A stretch of 64,000 nt of DNA from Cliona cf. orientalis (taxonomy: Eukaryota > Porifera > Demospongiae > Clionaida > Clionaidae), in contig OZ005689.1 of NCBI GenBank assembly GCA_963930775.1, positions 21,595,718 through 21,659,717 of the forward strand, read 5' to 3'. This document shows, one piece after another, positions 35,346-45,724 of this stretch (the stretch's first letter is position 1; the number at the start of each line of letters is the position of its first letter). A program made the translations under genes and the position numbers. The notes under the pieces are model-generated. The model saw nothing but the letters and a program-made list of their open reading frames with translations, was not told the origin of the DNA and made no database searches.

Positions 35346-35959
35346 ACTCCACCCTAATAATAGTTACATAGTAGTGTAATTTTACATTTTGTATGGCATT
35401 GACATGTTTGCCTCTCTCTCTCCCTTCCTCCCCCCCCCCCCTCTCTCCCTCACAACCCCCTCTCTGTCTCTCTCTCTCTCCTCCCCCTCTCTATGCTACA
35501 CCCCACCCCCTGGTCCATGAAAATTGAAGACCATAATTTGATCCAAGAACACCGTTTAGCGCTTCGTATAATAGGGCTCACTTACAGCTCTACTTCTCAC
35601 TCGAAATACAAATGCCAGTGCTAGTAAGTGTCTAGAGATACCTTAGACATATTTGGACGCATATAAGGCCTACTGGAAATAGCATGCACGTTCATAAATA
35701 ATTATTTTTATAATATTTTACCGCTTACCTGCTCGAGCGCGACGATCGACATCCTTCGATCCAATCCTCGCAGTCGGTCCATCACTGTATCTAGAGCTCA
35801 TCTTTCTAGATTCCAACACACATATCAGTCCCTGTGAGAGTGCTCTTGGCACTGGTACTACGCTATCTCTACGCGAAGGTCATTTGACCTCGATCTCATG
35901 TGACAACCTCCGCGTTACGCATTTCCGCATTGTTTCCGGGTGCGCGTTTAAAGGGTTAA

Positions 35960-36540
35960 GTTTTAGTGGTGCATGATAAGTATATATTGTAATGGAGATG
36001 TACAAAGTCAGAGTAAGCGAAATTATTGTTAGTTCTACTTTCTTCTTGGGCGTCTAATAGCTAATGGTGTCGGCTTTTCACTCAAGGGATCATACACCTT
36101 TCTCTATTTCCTCCTTGGCCTTTCTTGCTCTTCCTCTTATACGTTTTCTTTATCCTCTTCAATAATATTTGTGTGTCTCATTCTTTTCCTGCTGGGATCC
36201 GGAAGTAGTCGACTAGCAGGAGAGCCTGATGGGGGTGGCAGTGGTCGCAATTCTTCAGGTTCGAAAGATCTACTCCCATGGCTATCCTCTGGATCTTGTT
36301 GAACATATGTTTCTGGATCAAGGTCATGGTGTTGGTAGCAACTACGAATTATATCTCGTAATCCATCACTCCAGTTTCCTGTACAAATATGAAGCACTAT
36401 AGTGCAAAACCCTCAGTGCAAGAGCAATAACTAGTCTGTACAGCCTTGCAACCAGGCTAGTCTGCATATTGCAAATTTACCAAACAACACTGTACAGTGT
36501 ACAGCTAGCTCTAGTTAACAGTTGTAGAGAGTAACCACAA
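35960..36540. other. Spacer between piggyBac element and resumed CACTA coding
   Basis: Should correspond to CACTA intron or the lost core. I see no transposase motif on the plus strand. The minus strand has one exon-like frame (36137-36378). Confidence 0.4.
36137..36378 (-). CDS. Exon-like frame, unknown protein C-terminus
   Basis: After a good acceptor (TATTTGTACAG) the frame reads NWSDGLRDIIRSCYQHHDLD, then a Pro/Ser-rich acidic stretch and a basic end (DPSRKRMRHTNI), closing IIEEDKENV before TAA. No partner exon was identified upstream on the minus strand. It may be a terminal exon of an accessory protein of the CACTA element, or of a host gene. Confidence 0.3.
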
Positions 36541-36902
36541 GAATGCAGTTATACGGATTGCATGCAAATGCTTAAAGGTATTTGCCCAAAGAAAAAATCG
36601 CTGGGGTAAGTTTGTAGCAGTTTATGGTGGCTATGATCGAGAGAACTGGACACTGAGAAACAATCAACAACACAGAGACAGAGTGGTTCAACTTAAGAAT
36701 GAAAGATCGACATCAGCCTTGCGCAAAGCTGAATCATCACTTGGAGTTCGTTATTCAGTTTTACTCTCTCTCCCCTATTTTGATCCCGTTCGGTTTACTG
36801 TCGTTGATCCCATGCATTATCTCTATCTTGGTTCTGGAAAACACGTGTTCAAGGTTTGGATGGACATTACACTGAAACATTTGGAGGTAATTGAGGAGAA
36901 AA

Positions 36903-37571
36903 TGTGACCGGATTTGGGAAAACCCTCCGTATGGGATTTTTTCAGAAAATTGAGTTTGATGCATGGTTGATAAGCTCTACCATAGAGCTAACCCGCGTTC
37001 AAGTCTTAGGCCGATCGTGCGCTTCGTTGTGGAGATACAGCGCTTTGTTTGTGATCGCGCCACACCCCCAATAATCGAGAAATTACGGTCTAAAGGCGTT
37101 GCTATGCACGCGGAAGGCGTTTCCGCATACTACGCGTGACCCGGAAATCAATTAAATGGACCTGGGCGGAGCCGTTCGAAATGAACGTAAAGATCGAGCA
37201 AGAGTTGAATTTCGTTGTTGACAAGGACAGGCGATTGTTCTTAGATGCCCAAGAAGCTAAAAAGGTAAGCGAACGTACAGTAAATCGATGAATCTAGCTG
37301 TATCTAGGTAGAGAATTCTAATTACCGCCCATAGCAACGGGCTCCGTGTACGGTGGCTGTGCCGACTAGGTGGGTCAAAATGAAGGCTTATTTCGCCTTC
37401 GTATAGCACGACTAGCCTCCGTAGAAGACGGCAACAGTTAGAAGAAGGGTTGTTGGATATGTATATGACAAAATCTGGACTTTGACAAATTTAGACCTGA
37501 GCTACTAAGAACGCGCATTGCGCGAATCGCGCGCGGATCCCATACGGAGGGTTTTCCCAAATCCGGTCACA
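36903..37571 (+). mobile_element. A-family MITE inserted in CACTA transposase coding sequence
   Basis: A 669-bp complete copy, opposite in orientation to those at 2848 and 6436, flanked by AA (36901-36902, 37572-37573). Removing it and one AA joins EVIEEK to MKKFKVP in frame. Its exon-like frame is at 37181-37264 with donor GTAAGC. Confidence 0.95.
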
Positions 37572-38877
37572 AATGAAAAAGTTTAAGGTACCATCTAGTG
37601 CAGGTCGTCTTCCATCCAACATCAGTTCCAGTCATGGTGGCTTTACTGCAAATCAATGGAATAATTGGATTCTTATCTATTCACCAATTTTACTAAAGGG
37701 CATACTGCCAAATGAGCACCTACGTTGCTGGCTCCTTTTTGTACGAGCTTGCTCCTTCCTCAAACCACGATTCATAGAGAAACATCACATCATTTCAGCA
37801 GATTTGTTCCTTCTTCAATTCTGTAAGGAGTTTGAACAGCTCTATGGCCAAAATTCTTGCACACCAAACATGCATTTACATCTGCATCTCAAAAATTGCC
37901 TAGTAGACTATGGACCATTACATGCATTTTGGTGTTATCCATTTGAGAGATTCAATGGCATTTTGGGATCAATGCACACCAATCGTAAATCGATAGAGCC
38001 ACAACTTATGAAAAAATTTTGCCAGTCACAGGAACACAGCACCACAGAGATAAGTATGCCGTCTGATTTTATTACTGTTCTTCCAGAGAAGTCAAAGATT
38101 AACTATAAATCATGTACTGATGTACAAGCTTTGAAGCTTTTTCACATGGCGATATCAACGTTAGATAGTATTGAATCGTTTGCATTAGCTGACAATGACT
38201 CAATTAGGCCACTTCCTCCCTTCAAAATCAAGACACTACAACCTGAACAGTACCAACAGTTGAAGAAAGTGTATGAATAACTTTATCCTTCCAGGATAAT
38301 TTCACGGATATCACACTTCTATAATGAGTATGGTCGAAGTGTTTTGGGAGATGACATCATTGGAAGTACAATGCGAGGACCTAATTGTCATTCATCATCA
38401 GTTATTGCTGCATTTTGGCCAGGATCTGGGAGTTCCCTCGGTAGCATTGACTATAGCCAAAAGAAGATTGGAGTAATTCAGTTTTTTATGACTCATTCAC
38501 TCGAATTATCTTCCAATGATGGCACAAACGCAATCGAAAAGCTAAAGCATGTATTTGCTTTTGTACGGTGGATGAAAGTGCATCCTGATTCTAATTGGTT
38601 TGGACAATCCGCAATAGTAAACATTGATATCATGGAGTTACCAGATGCTTGCTGCTTCATGCCAATCCAGAGAATTGCTAATGTTTGTGCTCATGCACGT
38701 ATTCCAGTTGAGTTTGCATCTCATACTGAAACTGTGTTTATTGCTTGCCCCCTACCACTAAAGTATTCATTTTGATTTTATTTCGTTCTGAAAACTTCTG
38801 ACAGCGATATCGTTGATAATGTACAGTATGTAGCTATACATAATTATATATTAATATTATACAGTGCCAAAATTAAT

Positions 38878-39876
38878 TTATTTAAGTGAGTTACTGAGAA
38901 TCTCCCTTAATTTCTTTGAACATTGTTCTGTAGAAGGTCGTAGCTGTGGCTCCATTGCTTTGCAGGTGGCACAAAGTTCAAGGAGTGCATCATTTTGTGT
39001 GCCCGATAGATGAGAAAAACAGCTGCAACTGATTATCTTGCTAAGCAGTATGCCGATAGAATACACATCGCTTACTTCAGTCTGTTTTGTTTGACTGTGA
39101 TGTAGGTACTCCACTGCGCTCATAAGCTGTGAGCACAGAATAAGCCACTCCTTGCTATCACTGAGCTGTTTACGATCATATAGCTCCCTAAATATGGTGA
39201 CAGTCTCGTTGCCTATCCCATGAAACTGCATCACAAGACTATACGGTCTGCTTGTAGTGCACACGCCGAAAATATATGGTAGATTAGGATGGCAAAGACC
39301 CATAAGAATTTTTGCCTCATTGATGATGTCATCTTTGAAAGAGCCAGAACGAAATTGCTTCACAGCAACTTGCATTCCACGATAGATTTTTAGCTGAACA
39401 ATGGAAAATGACCCGGTTCCAAGGTAGATTTCAGTGGGCCCACCTTCGACTGATGGTTGTGGATCTAGTAGATAAGCTGAATCAATCTGATGCATGGTTG
39501 ATGAAGGCTCTGGATATCTGCTTTGCTTTTGCTCCTTTCTTTGCTGGTGCTCCCATTTCCACCTATCCCAATAGTCATGAGCCATCTGCTTGTAAAGGAT
39601 GCCTTCTTTTTTCTCTTGCACTTTGGCCTTGCGTTTTCTTGCTTTTCGTTTCTCTTTCCTGACTCGACTCATGGAACGGATTTCCTGGAGGGTGTTTGGT
39701 CGGCTCATCCTACGCTGTCTGGAACTTCCTGTTGCTGCAGTTTCATCACTTGGTGTAGAGGGTGGGCTTCCAGGTGATCCAAACGAGGAGTCCTCAGAAT
39801 TTTCTGAGTCAATAACTGCTCCCATTGTTGCCATAATATGCATGCACACATACACCTTTGATAGACTGAGGAGCAT
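38878..39876 (-). CDS. Protein-kinase-like gene lacking catalytic loop
   Basis: A 332-codon frame, minus strand. The true start may be one of the ATGs near 39835 (MATMGAVIDSENSEDSS), because an AAG|GTGTAT donor-like site follows the first seven codons. The N-terminus is Ser/Pro rich, then strongly basic (RVRKEKRKARKRKAKVQEKK). The kinase N-lobe is recognisable: LGTGSFSIVQLKIYRGMQVA with lysine in VAVKQF, INEAKILMGLCHPNLPYIFG, then a C-lobe start LCSQLMSAVEYLHHSQ. This joins directly to TKQTEVSDVYSIGILLSKI and LRPSTEQC. HRD, the metal-binding DFG and the activation segment (roughly 60 residues) are absent without a frame change. It is either a pseudokinase or an in-frame deletion product; sponge genomes carry many such kinases (memory). 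Confidence 0.7.
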   Translation of the reverse strand: MLLSLSKVYVCMHIMATMGAVIDSENSEDSSFGSPGSPPSTPSDETAATGSSRQRRMSRPNTLQEIRSMSRVRKEKRKARKRKAKVQEKKEGILYKQMAHDYWDRWKWEHQQRKEQKQSRYPEPSSTMHQIDSAYLLDPQPSVEGGPTEIYLGTGSFSIVQLKIYRGMQVAVKQFRSGSFKDDIINEAKILMGLCHPNLPYIFGVCTTSRPYSLVMQFHGIGNETVTIFRELYDRKQLSDSKEWLILCSQLMSAVEYLHHSQTKQTEVSDVYSIGILLSKIISCSCFSHLSGTQNDALLELCATCKAMEPQLRPSTEQCSKKLREILSNSLK

Positions 39877-40073
39877 TTAATAGAATAGCACACCCTATAT
39901 ATTATAATGGTAATACTGTAGATGATGCAGATAATCATAGATAGATCTAGCTAATTAGATGGACAAAAGAAACAGCTGTTACATATGTGCGTGTAGTTCA
40001 AGCAATAGCTAGCTCTACTATAGTACTAGCTGGCTTCTAAAGGAGTCCTCAGTGTAGTGCAGGTAGTAGAACG

Positions 40074-41787
40074 ATGTATAGAAATAATATTATATCGGTC
40101 ACTCCTGGTCCCGAATCTCTCAACCGATCGTCGCGTAATTTTTACACTTTCGAGGATATTGGAGATCATGCCTACGTGTCCCCGTCCACATACCCTCATG
40201 GTCATCATGATCTGCGCCATAGTGCAGGATCGGTGACACCCCAATCTAATCGTCTCGGTTCCGAGAGTGCAGACTTGACAACGAAGGTGGACCAAATGAT
40301 GACTATGCTGAGCAAGACCCAACAACTTATAGTTTCTCAGCAAGCTACTACTACGCGTCTAGAAGAGACAGTTGCAAAGCTGACCCAGGACGTGACAGAT
40401 CTAAAGAACGTTGCTACCGCTGAGGATGCTTCTGGTGCTAAAGGTTCCCAAAAACCTAAGAATAAAAAGATTCCCAAGGAACTAAGCGTAAGTTTAATAA
40501 GTTTATGTGCATCTGCGCATGCGCACCTAGCCTCGTACGCGGTCCTGGCGCACAACACAAAATTTAAATGATATTATTCACTGTAGAATGCTGTGAAGAA
40601 CATTCATCTGTCTTTGGATGAAGATAAGCGCTTTGTTGGGTCAGAGATGTAAGAGACTTATAATTTGTGACATTGTTTACAGTTTTCTAAATTCGTGTAC
40701 AATGTGGTTATATATAATATACTCTTTAGGTTTTCATCAGAATCTAATCAGAAGGTTGCTAGCTATCTTTGCAGTGAAATAAAGGCAGAATTTGGCACCA
40801 AATATGATGGAAAAACCATAAAACGTATGATTATATGTAGCTATACGTGCCTAGCTCTCCATGATAGTAGTATTTAATATGGCATTATATAGTTAAGGGT
40901 CGACCGGTGGCCACAGTAGCTAACCAGCAATTTTGTAATCCTAATAATTGTACTATATACAGGTGCAGTTTACCGTTATTTTGAGTCCAGAAGGCGAATA
41001 TATAATGATAGCTTGCCACATAGAAAAGGGGCTGTGACTATGAATAGAAAGAAGGCTCAAAAGAAAGCATGCCAGTCCAGGGTGAGTGATAGCCTGAGGA
41101 AACCTTAAAATTTGATGATAATTATAGCCTAGCTCTTTAATTATAATGGTATGATAGACTCTATTTACATACAGCTATATGAAAGAAGGAAGAAGGTGCT
41201 GAAAAATACAAAAGAAAATAAAGAAATTCCAGCAGATTGATTATAAGTATATGACTGAAGAATCCGTGAGTGAGGATGATGATGATGTGATTAGAACCCA
41301 TAAGCTTCAGTGGCGCTCAGCTAGTAAGCCAGTGCATGTAGCTACCCATATTAAATAATAAAAACAGTTCACTGATATTAATTTTATCATTTATCTTATA
41401 GAACTCAATGAGTTTATGGAAGTGCTGGATACTAGGTTAAAAGAAGATTCACGTACACCTGGTGGATTCTCCCTTAAATCTAGAGTAGAATCCCTCGCTT
41501 CAACTTCCCCACCAGCCGATGCTCCAAGTTGGGCCATAAGATCAGATTCTACTGCTACAGCTGAAGCTTCAGGATCTCCTGTTCAGCTGGCCGGTGTGGG
41601 TGTTACCGCTGATCACGAGCCTGGTACCGAGTCTGGCACCTCTGGAACCCACACAACCGAGACACCCTCGCGAGCCCCGGTTCAACTTGGCAACTGTAAG
41701 AAGAAGCTCACCACTGAGTGTGTCCACGATGCTATATCAGGAAGCAGTGCAATTGATTTCTCGGATACTGAGTTTGAATCTGATTGA
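40074..41787 (+). CDS. Multi-exon gene of unknown function
   Basis: Exons with consistent phases: 40074-40487, 40587-40648, 40730-40824, 40963-41081, about 41175-41323, 41402-41787. Exon 1 has a coiled-coil-like stretch (VDQMMTMLSKTQQLIVSQQA, LEETVAKLTQDVTDLKNV) followed by a Lys-rich end. Later exons give NAVKNIHLSLDEDKRF, SYLCSEIKAEFGTKYDGKTI and RAVYRYFESRRRIYNDSL, basic KKAQKKACQSR, then MTEESVSEDDDDVIRTHKL, QWRSAKLNEFMEVLDTRL and a Ser/Thr-rich tail ending SDTEFESD. Exon 5 needs either a 1-base shift near 41225 or a tiny 41-bp intron (AAG|GTGCTG...CCAGCAG|ATT) to stay open. I do not recognise a named domain. The basic middle followed by an acidic patch and WRS...LD motif suggests a nuclear protein; this is inference. 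Confidence 0.65.
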
Positions 41788-42464
41788 CTTGGGACCCTAT
41801 AGCTATTCGTAGCTTTGCTTTGTATACCGATTATTAGTCTCGTGCCCAGCCCGAGACTAACCGATTATACCATGCCATGGTCAGTGTTAATATTATGTAC
41901 ATCTTACCCCGCCTACTTCGATTTATGCGCATGCTCGCGTTTGAATTCAAAAATACAGCTGCAGGCAGCAACGGGGGATAAAGACTAAAGAGGAATCCTG
42001 TCTTTAAAAAATCGATGGATAATTCAAAGTAACTTCAGGAAAACGAAGAGATCCAGGGTATCTAATCAGGAGTAGCTCGTATTTCACTACTTTTGACACT
42101 TCTTTCAGGCCCGTTCTTTAGCCTTCCCAATTTGGCGCCAAAATTACCAACCTCTGATTCCCCATCAAAAAGGTGCGTATGACTTATACTACGATAGTAT
42201 ATTAAAAATCTAGTATGTACACGTAGTTATGTATTTGTTGTGGGAGTTTGTGTACCCTCTTGCACTGCATGTATAGGTACAGATGATTTGTTAATAGCTA
42301 GCAAGATAAATGGTGGTCAATAATTTGCAGCATTCCTCTATCTCAATTTATTCCTGAAGCTAGATCTATACTACATGTACACTTAGCTAGATATGTATTG
42401 TATACATGTAACTAGCTGGGTTGTAGTCCATTCAATGTATAGGTGACGTAGATTACTGTGTACT
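41788..42464. other. No gene seen
   Basis: Contains GAGACTAACCGATTATACCA near 41858, partly shared with CCGATTATACGCCG at 7388. Otherwise unique AT-rich sequence leading into the satellite. Confidence 0.4.
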
Positions 42465-43985
42465 TGTATTCGTGTCCACTGAGCATTTGTTAGAGTTAGA
42501 TGTGCAGTGTGTAGTAGGGTCGTTGTCCATTCTGATGCCCCAACTGATGATGGCAGCCTGTCCAGATGTCTCATTTAATGTCAGGTGACCCAGCAAGCCC
42601 TGTACGTGAGAGGGGAGACTTCTAATTGTGAGCAATGAGCATTTATTAGCTAGTGTACAGTGTGTAGTTGGGTCGTTGTCCATCCTGATGCCCCATCTGA
42701 TGATGGCAGCCTGTCCAGATGTCTCATCTAATGTCAGGTGACCCAGCAAGCCTGTACGTGAGAGGGGAGACTTCTAATTGTGAGTATTGAGCATTTAGTA
42801 GCTAGCGTACAGTGTGTAGTTGGGTCGTTGTCCATCCTGATGCCCCATCTGATGATGGCAGCCTGTCCAGATGTCTCATCTAATGTCAGGTGACCCAGCA
42901 AGCCTGTATGTGAGAGGGGAGACTTCTAATTGTGAGTATTGAGCATTTATTAGCTAGCGTGCAGTGTGTAGTTGGGTCGTTGTCCATCCTGATGCCCCAT
43001 CTGATGATGGCAGCCTGTCCAGATGTCTCATCTAATGTCAGGTGACCCAGCAAGCCTGTACGTGAGAGGGGAGACTTCTAATTGTGAGCAATGAGCATTT
43101 ATTAGCTAGCGTGCAGTGTATAGTTGGGTCGTTGTCCATCCTGATGTCCCATCTGATGATGGCAGCCTGTCCAGATGTCTCATCTAATGTCAGGTGACCC
43201 AGCAAGCCTGTACGTGAGTGGGGAGACTTCCAATTGTGAGTATTGAGCATTTATTAGCTAGCGTGCAGTGTGTAGTTGGGTCGTTGTCCATCCTGATGTC
43301 CCATCTGATGATGGCAGCCTGTCCAGATGTCTCATCTAATGTCAGGTGACCCAGCAAGCCTGTACGTGAGAGGGGAGACTTCTAATTGTGAGAATTGAGC
43401 ATTTATTAGCTAGCGTACAGTGTGTAGTTGGGTCGTTGTCTATCCTGATGCCCCATCTGATGATGGCAGCCTGTCCAGATGTCTCATCTAATGTCAGGTG
43501 ACCCAGCAAGCCCTGTACGTGAGAGGGGAGACTTCTAATTGTGAGCAATGAGCATTTAGTAGCTAGCGTACAGTGTGTAGTTGGGTCGTTGTCCATCCTG
43601 ATGCCCCATCTGATGATGGCAGCCTGTCCAGATGTCTCATCTAATGTCAGGTGACCCAGCAAGCCTGTACGTGAGAGGGGAGACTTCTAATTGTGAGCAA
43701 TGAGCATTTAGTAGCTAGCGTACAGTGTGTAGTTGGGTCGTTGTCCATCCTGATGCCCCATCTGATGATGGCAGCCTGTCCAGATGTCTCATCTAATGTC
43801 AGGTGACCCAGCAAGCCTGTACGTGAGAGGGGAGACTTCTAATTATGAGTATTGAGCATTTAGTAGCTAGCGTACTGTGTATAGTTGGGTCGTTTTCCAT
43901 CCTAATGCCCCACCTGATGATGGCAGCCTGTCCAGATGTCTCATCTAATGTCAGGTGACCAGCAAGCCTGTACATGTGAAAGGAA
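42465..43985. repeat. 152-bp satellite, ten tandem copies
   Basis: The phrase TCCAGATGTCTC recurs at 42561, 42714, 42866, 43018, 43170, 43322, 43474, 43627, 43779 and 43931, i.e. every 152-153 bp. Each unit contains GGGTCGTTGTCCATCCTGAT, GATGATGGCAGCC and GGGGAGACTTCTAATTGTGA. Edge units are more diverged than inner ones. Because 152 is not a multiple of three, open frames across it are accidental. Confidence 0.95.
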
Positions 43986-44524
43986 ATTTTGAGTACATGT
44001 ACATTTTATGTAGCCTCGTCCCCAGTCTCCCTGATCTTTGTTCAACGCACAAATTTCCATGGATATGTATGGCTAAAGATAGTTTGGATAGTATAATATT
44101 GTGATACAGTTTAAACTGAAAGGAGCTCCCCCTCTACCAGAGGGTGTAATGTGGCTTATAACATCCATGCACCATCATGCTGAGCACTTCATCTTCAGAC
44201 TTGTATAGTTTATTTTTGAGTCCAGGTATCTTGTTCAAGTCCACCGTGACCTAAACATTGTCAGTCGTTCTCCATCAGATAAGGTATTCTCATTTCATAT
44301 TAATATCAAATTTTTAATGATTCAGGAGGCAGAAGGTATCATTATTACAATAATTAATGTGTTTGTCTTCTTTCTTTAAATCTTTAGAACACTACATTAA
44401 GTTCTTATCGTTCCTTTCTCTATAATACAGCAACACTCCGAACTTCTAAGCTTCTAAATCTTGTTCATATCTCAACACGAGGCATTAACCCATCCCTCTC
44501 TCACCCTCCCTCTCTTTCTCTCTC
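43986..44524. other. No gene seen
   Basis: Spacer with a pyrimidine-rich run (CCCTCCCTCTCTTTCTCTCT near 44500). Confidence 0.4.
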
Positions 44525-45330
44525 CGTCTAATGTTATATCTAATTATTATTTCAAACCGCAGGGAGGGTATGTAACAGCTCAGTTTATCCAATTTTTGAC
44601 ATGGTGACACCTTCAGATGCGAGGACTACATTCTGGTAAGTACAGCTAGTTTATCATGTTACTTACATTCATACTGTTTTGTTTCAAGGTATAAAATTAA
44701 TATCATAATAAATAGCCATAGCTAAAATTATTTATTCTCTCTTTCAGGTGCAAGGCCCTCAATGCATCAGCATGAACTATGGTACCCAGTGCTCTATTTT
44801 AGGAGGTATTGCTAATCTGATAATGCACTTACCATCATCATTCTCCCTCTCCCCACCCCCCCCCTCTCTCTCTCTCTCTCTTTCTCGTGCTATCTATTTA
44901 TAACTTTATATTCCAAAATGTCAGTAAGAGTACGTATAACAGCTCACTTTGCCCAATCTTTGACATAGTAATGCAACTATAATACATTCAGGTAAGTACA
45001 GCTAATTTATCATATCCAGTTAACATGACTCGCTCGTTTTTGTTTTTTTACACTGAGGTATGAACTACTTTCGAATATTATATATACCTCAACAAGTACG
45101 ACATTGTAGCTTAGAGCTAATTATACTTGTTTATACACACTCTTTCAGGCTCTCATGATCATCTATGCATCAGTATGAACTAGGCTACCCAATTCTCTAT
45201 TTCAGGAGGTATAATATATTGCTAATCTGATATTATGCACACTGTCATCATCATAATTATACTACTAATATCATCTCTCTCATCCCTCCCTCCTTTCTAT
45301 AGATTCTTCTGAAACATGTATTAATACTTA
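44525..45330. repeat. Diverged ~400-bp tandem duplication
   Basis: Matching landmarks occur twice: TAACAGCTCA(G/C)TTT at 44573 and 44938, GGTAAGTACAGCTA at 44635 and 44993, and TTTCAGG with GCATCAG and AGGAGGTAT at about 44745-44805 and 45146-45212. Each unit looks like exon fragments between splice-like signals and CT-rich tracts. I could not find a coherent frame. Confidence 0.55.
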
Positions 45331-45720
45331 ATGATATAAAAAATCTGACTCTCCCTTATTTTCTGTTTCTCTACAGATCTTTGCATGGTGTTGGATCTCA
45401 TGTCCATTCTTCATGAAAAATTATAATATAATTAAAAGAATTAATTCATGACATGTAAGTTGGCATTACAATAATATTTAATTTAACATGCTCTCATAAT
45501 AGCACACAATATCACTGCAGATTGCTGATCATTTTGAGTAGAACTTCTGTTACGGCCTGGCCTCTCTGAACCAAATGATTCTCCTGGAATATTATTGTGG
45601 CTAGTTTTACTCTGAAACGGAATCAATTCAAACCAGTGACTCAGACATTATATTTGGTAGGATATAATATAAATCAATGCATTCCTGGCTCAATATAATA
45701 ATTATGACATTTTTTGTGCC
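45331..45720. other. No gene seen
   Basis: AT-rich sequence between the duplicated block and the TTAA-flanked element. Confidence 0.4.
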
Positions 45721-45724
45721 TTAA

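Larger units (their letters stand above)
32520..35955 (+). mobile_element. Apparently intact piggyBac-like element, 3436 bp
   Basis: Flanked by TTAA on both sides (32516-32519, 35956-35959). Termini are CCCTTTGAACGCG and CGCGTTTAAAGGG, with subterminal TATATATACGCG-type repeats at the left. It carries a three-exon transposase with no lesion. It is inserted in the CACTA-like gene. Confidence 0.9.
30213..38775 (+). pseudogene. CACTA (En/Spm)-like transposase gene with nested insertions
   Basis: The N-terminal exon at 30213 has a Cys/His region (CCECIHLKRERAKLLCPHC, then TTFYRHKSTFYN); a Ser/Asp-rich exon lies near 30602-30680. Exon 31030-31852 carries MYIINYVVCPKCSALYEY, DIYDGEVWEFF, MNIDWFQPFVRGTTYSVG and NLPRHIRYR. 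From about 36541 the reading resumes with CLKVF, YGGYDRENW, VDPMHYLYLGS. It is then cut by the MITE at 36903-37571, resuming KKFKVPSSAGRLPSNISSSH, GFTANQWNNW, TPNMHLHLHLKNC, FERFNGILG and IEPQLMKKFC, the DUF4218-type region. One TAA at 38278-38280 precedes a same-frame tail ending ACPLPLKYSF. The segment between NLPRHIRYR and CLKVF, which should hold most of the catalytic core, is missing; its place is taken by a minisatellite and a piggyBac element. Therefore non-functional as read. Confidence 0.75.

Noticed and set aside
42453..43662. Several 70-106 codon minus frames (GHLTLDETSGQAAI...)
   Set aside because: They are the 152-bp satellite translated; the frame shifts between units and there are no gene signals.
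42465..43985. CRISPR-like periodicity
   Set aside because: The whole 152-bp unit repeats with no unique spacers, in eukaryotic context.
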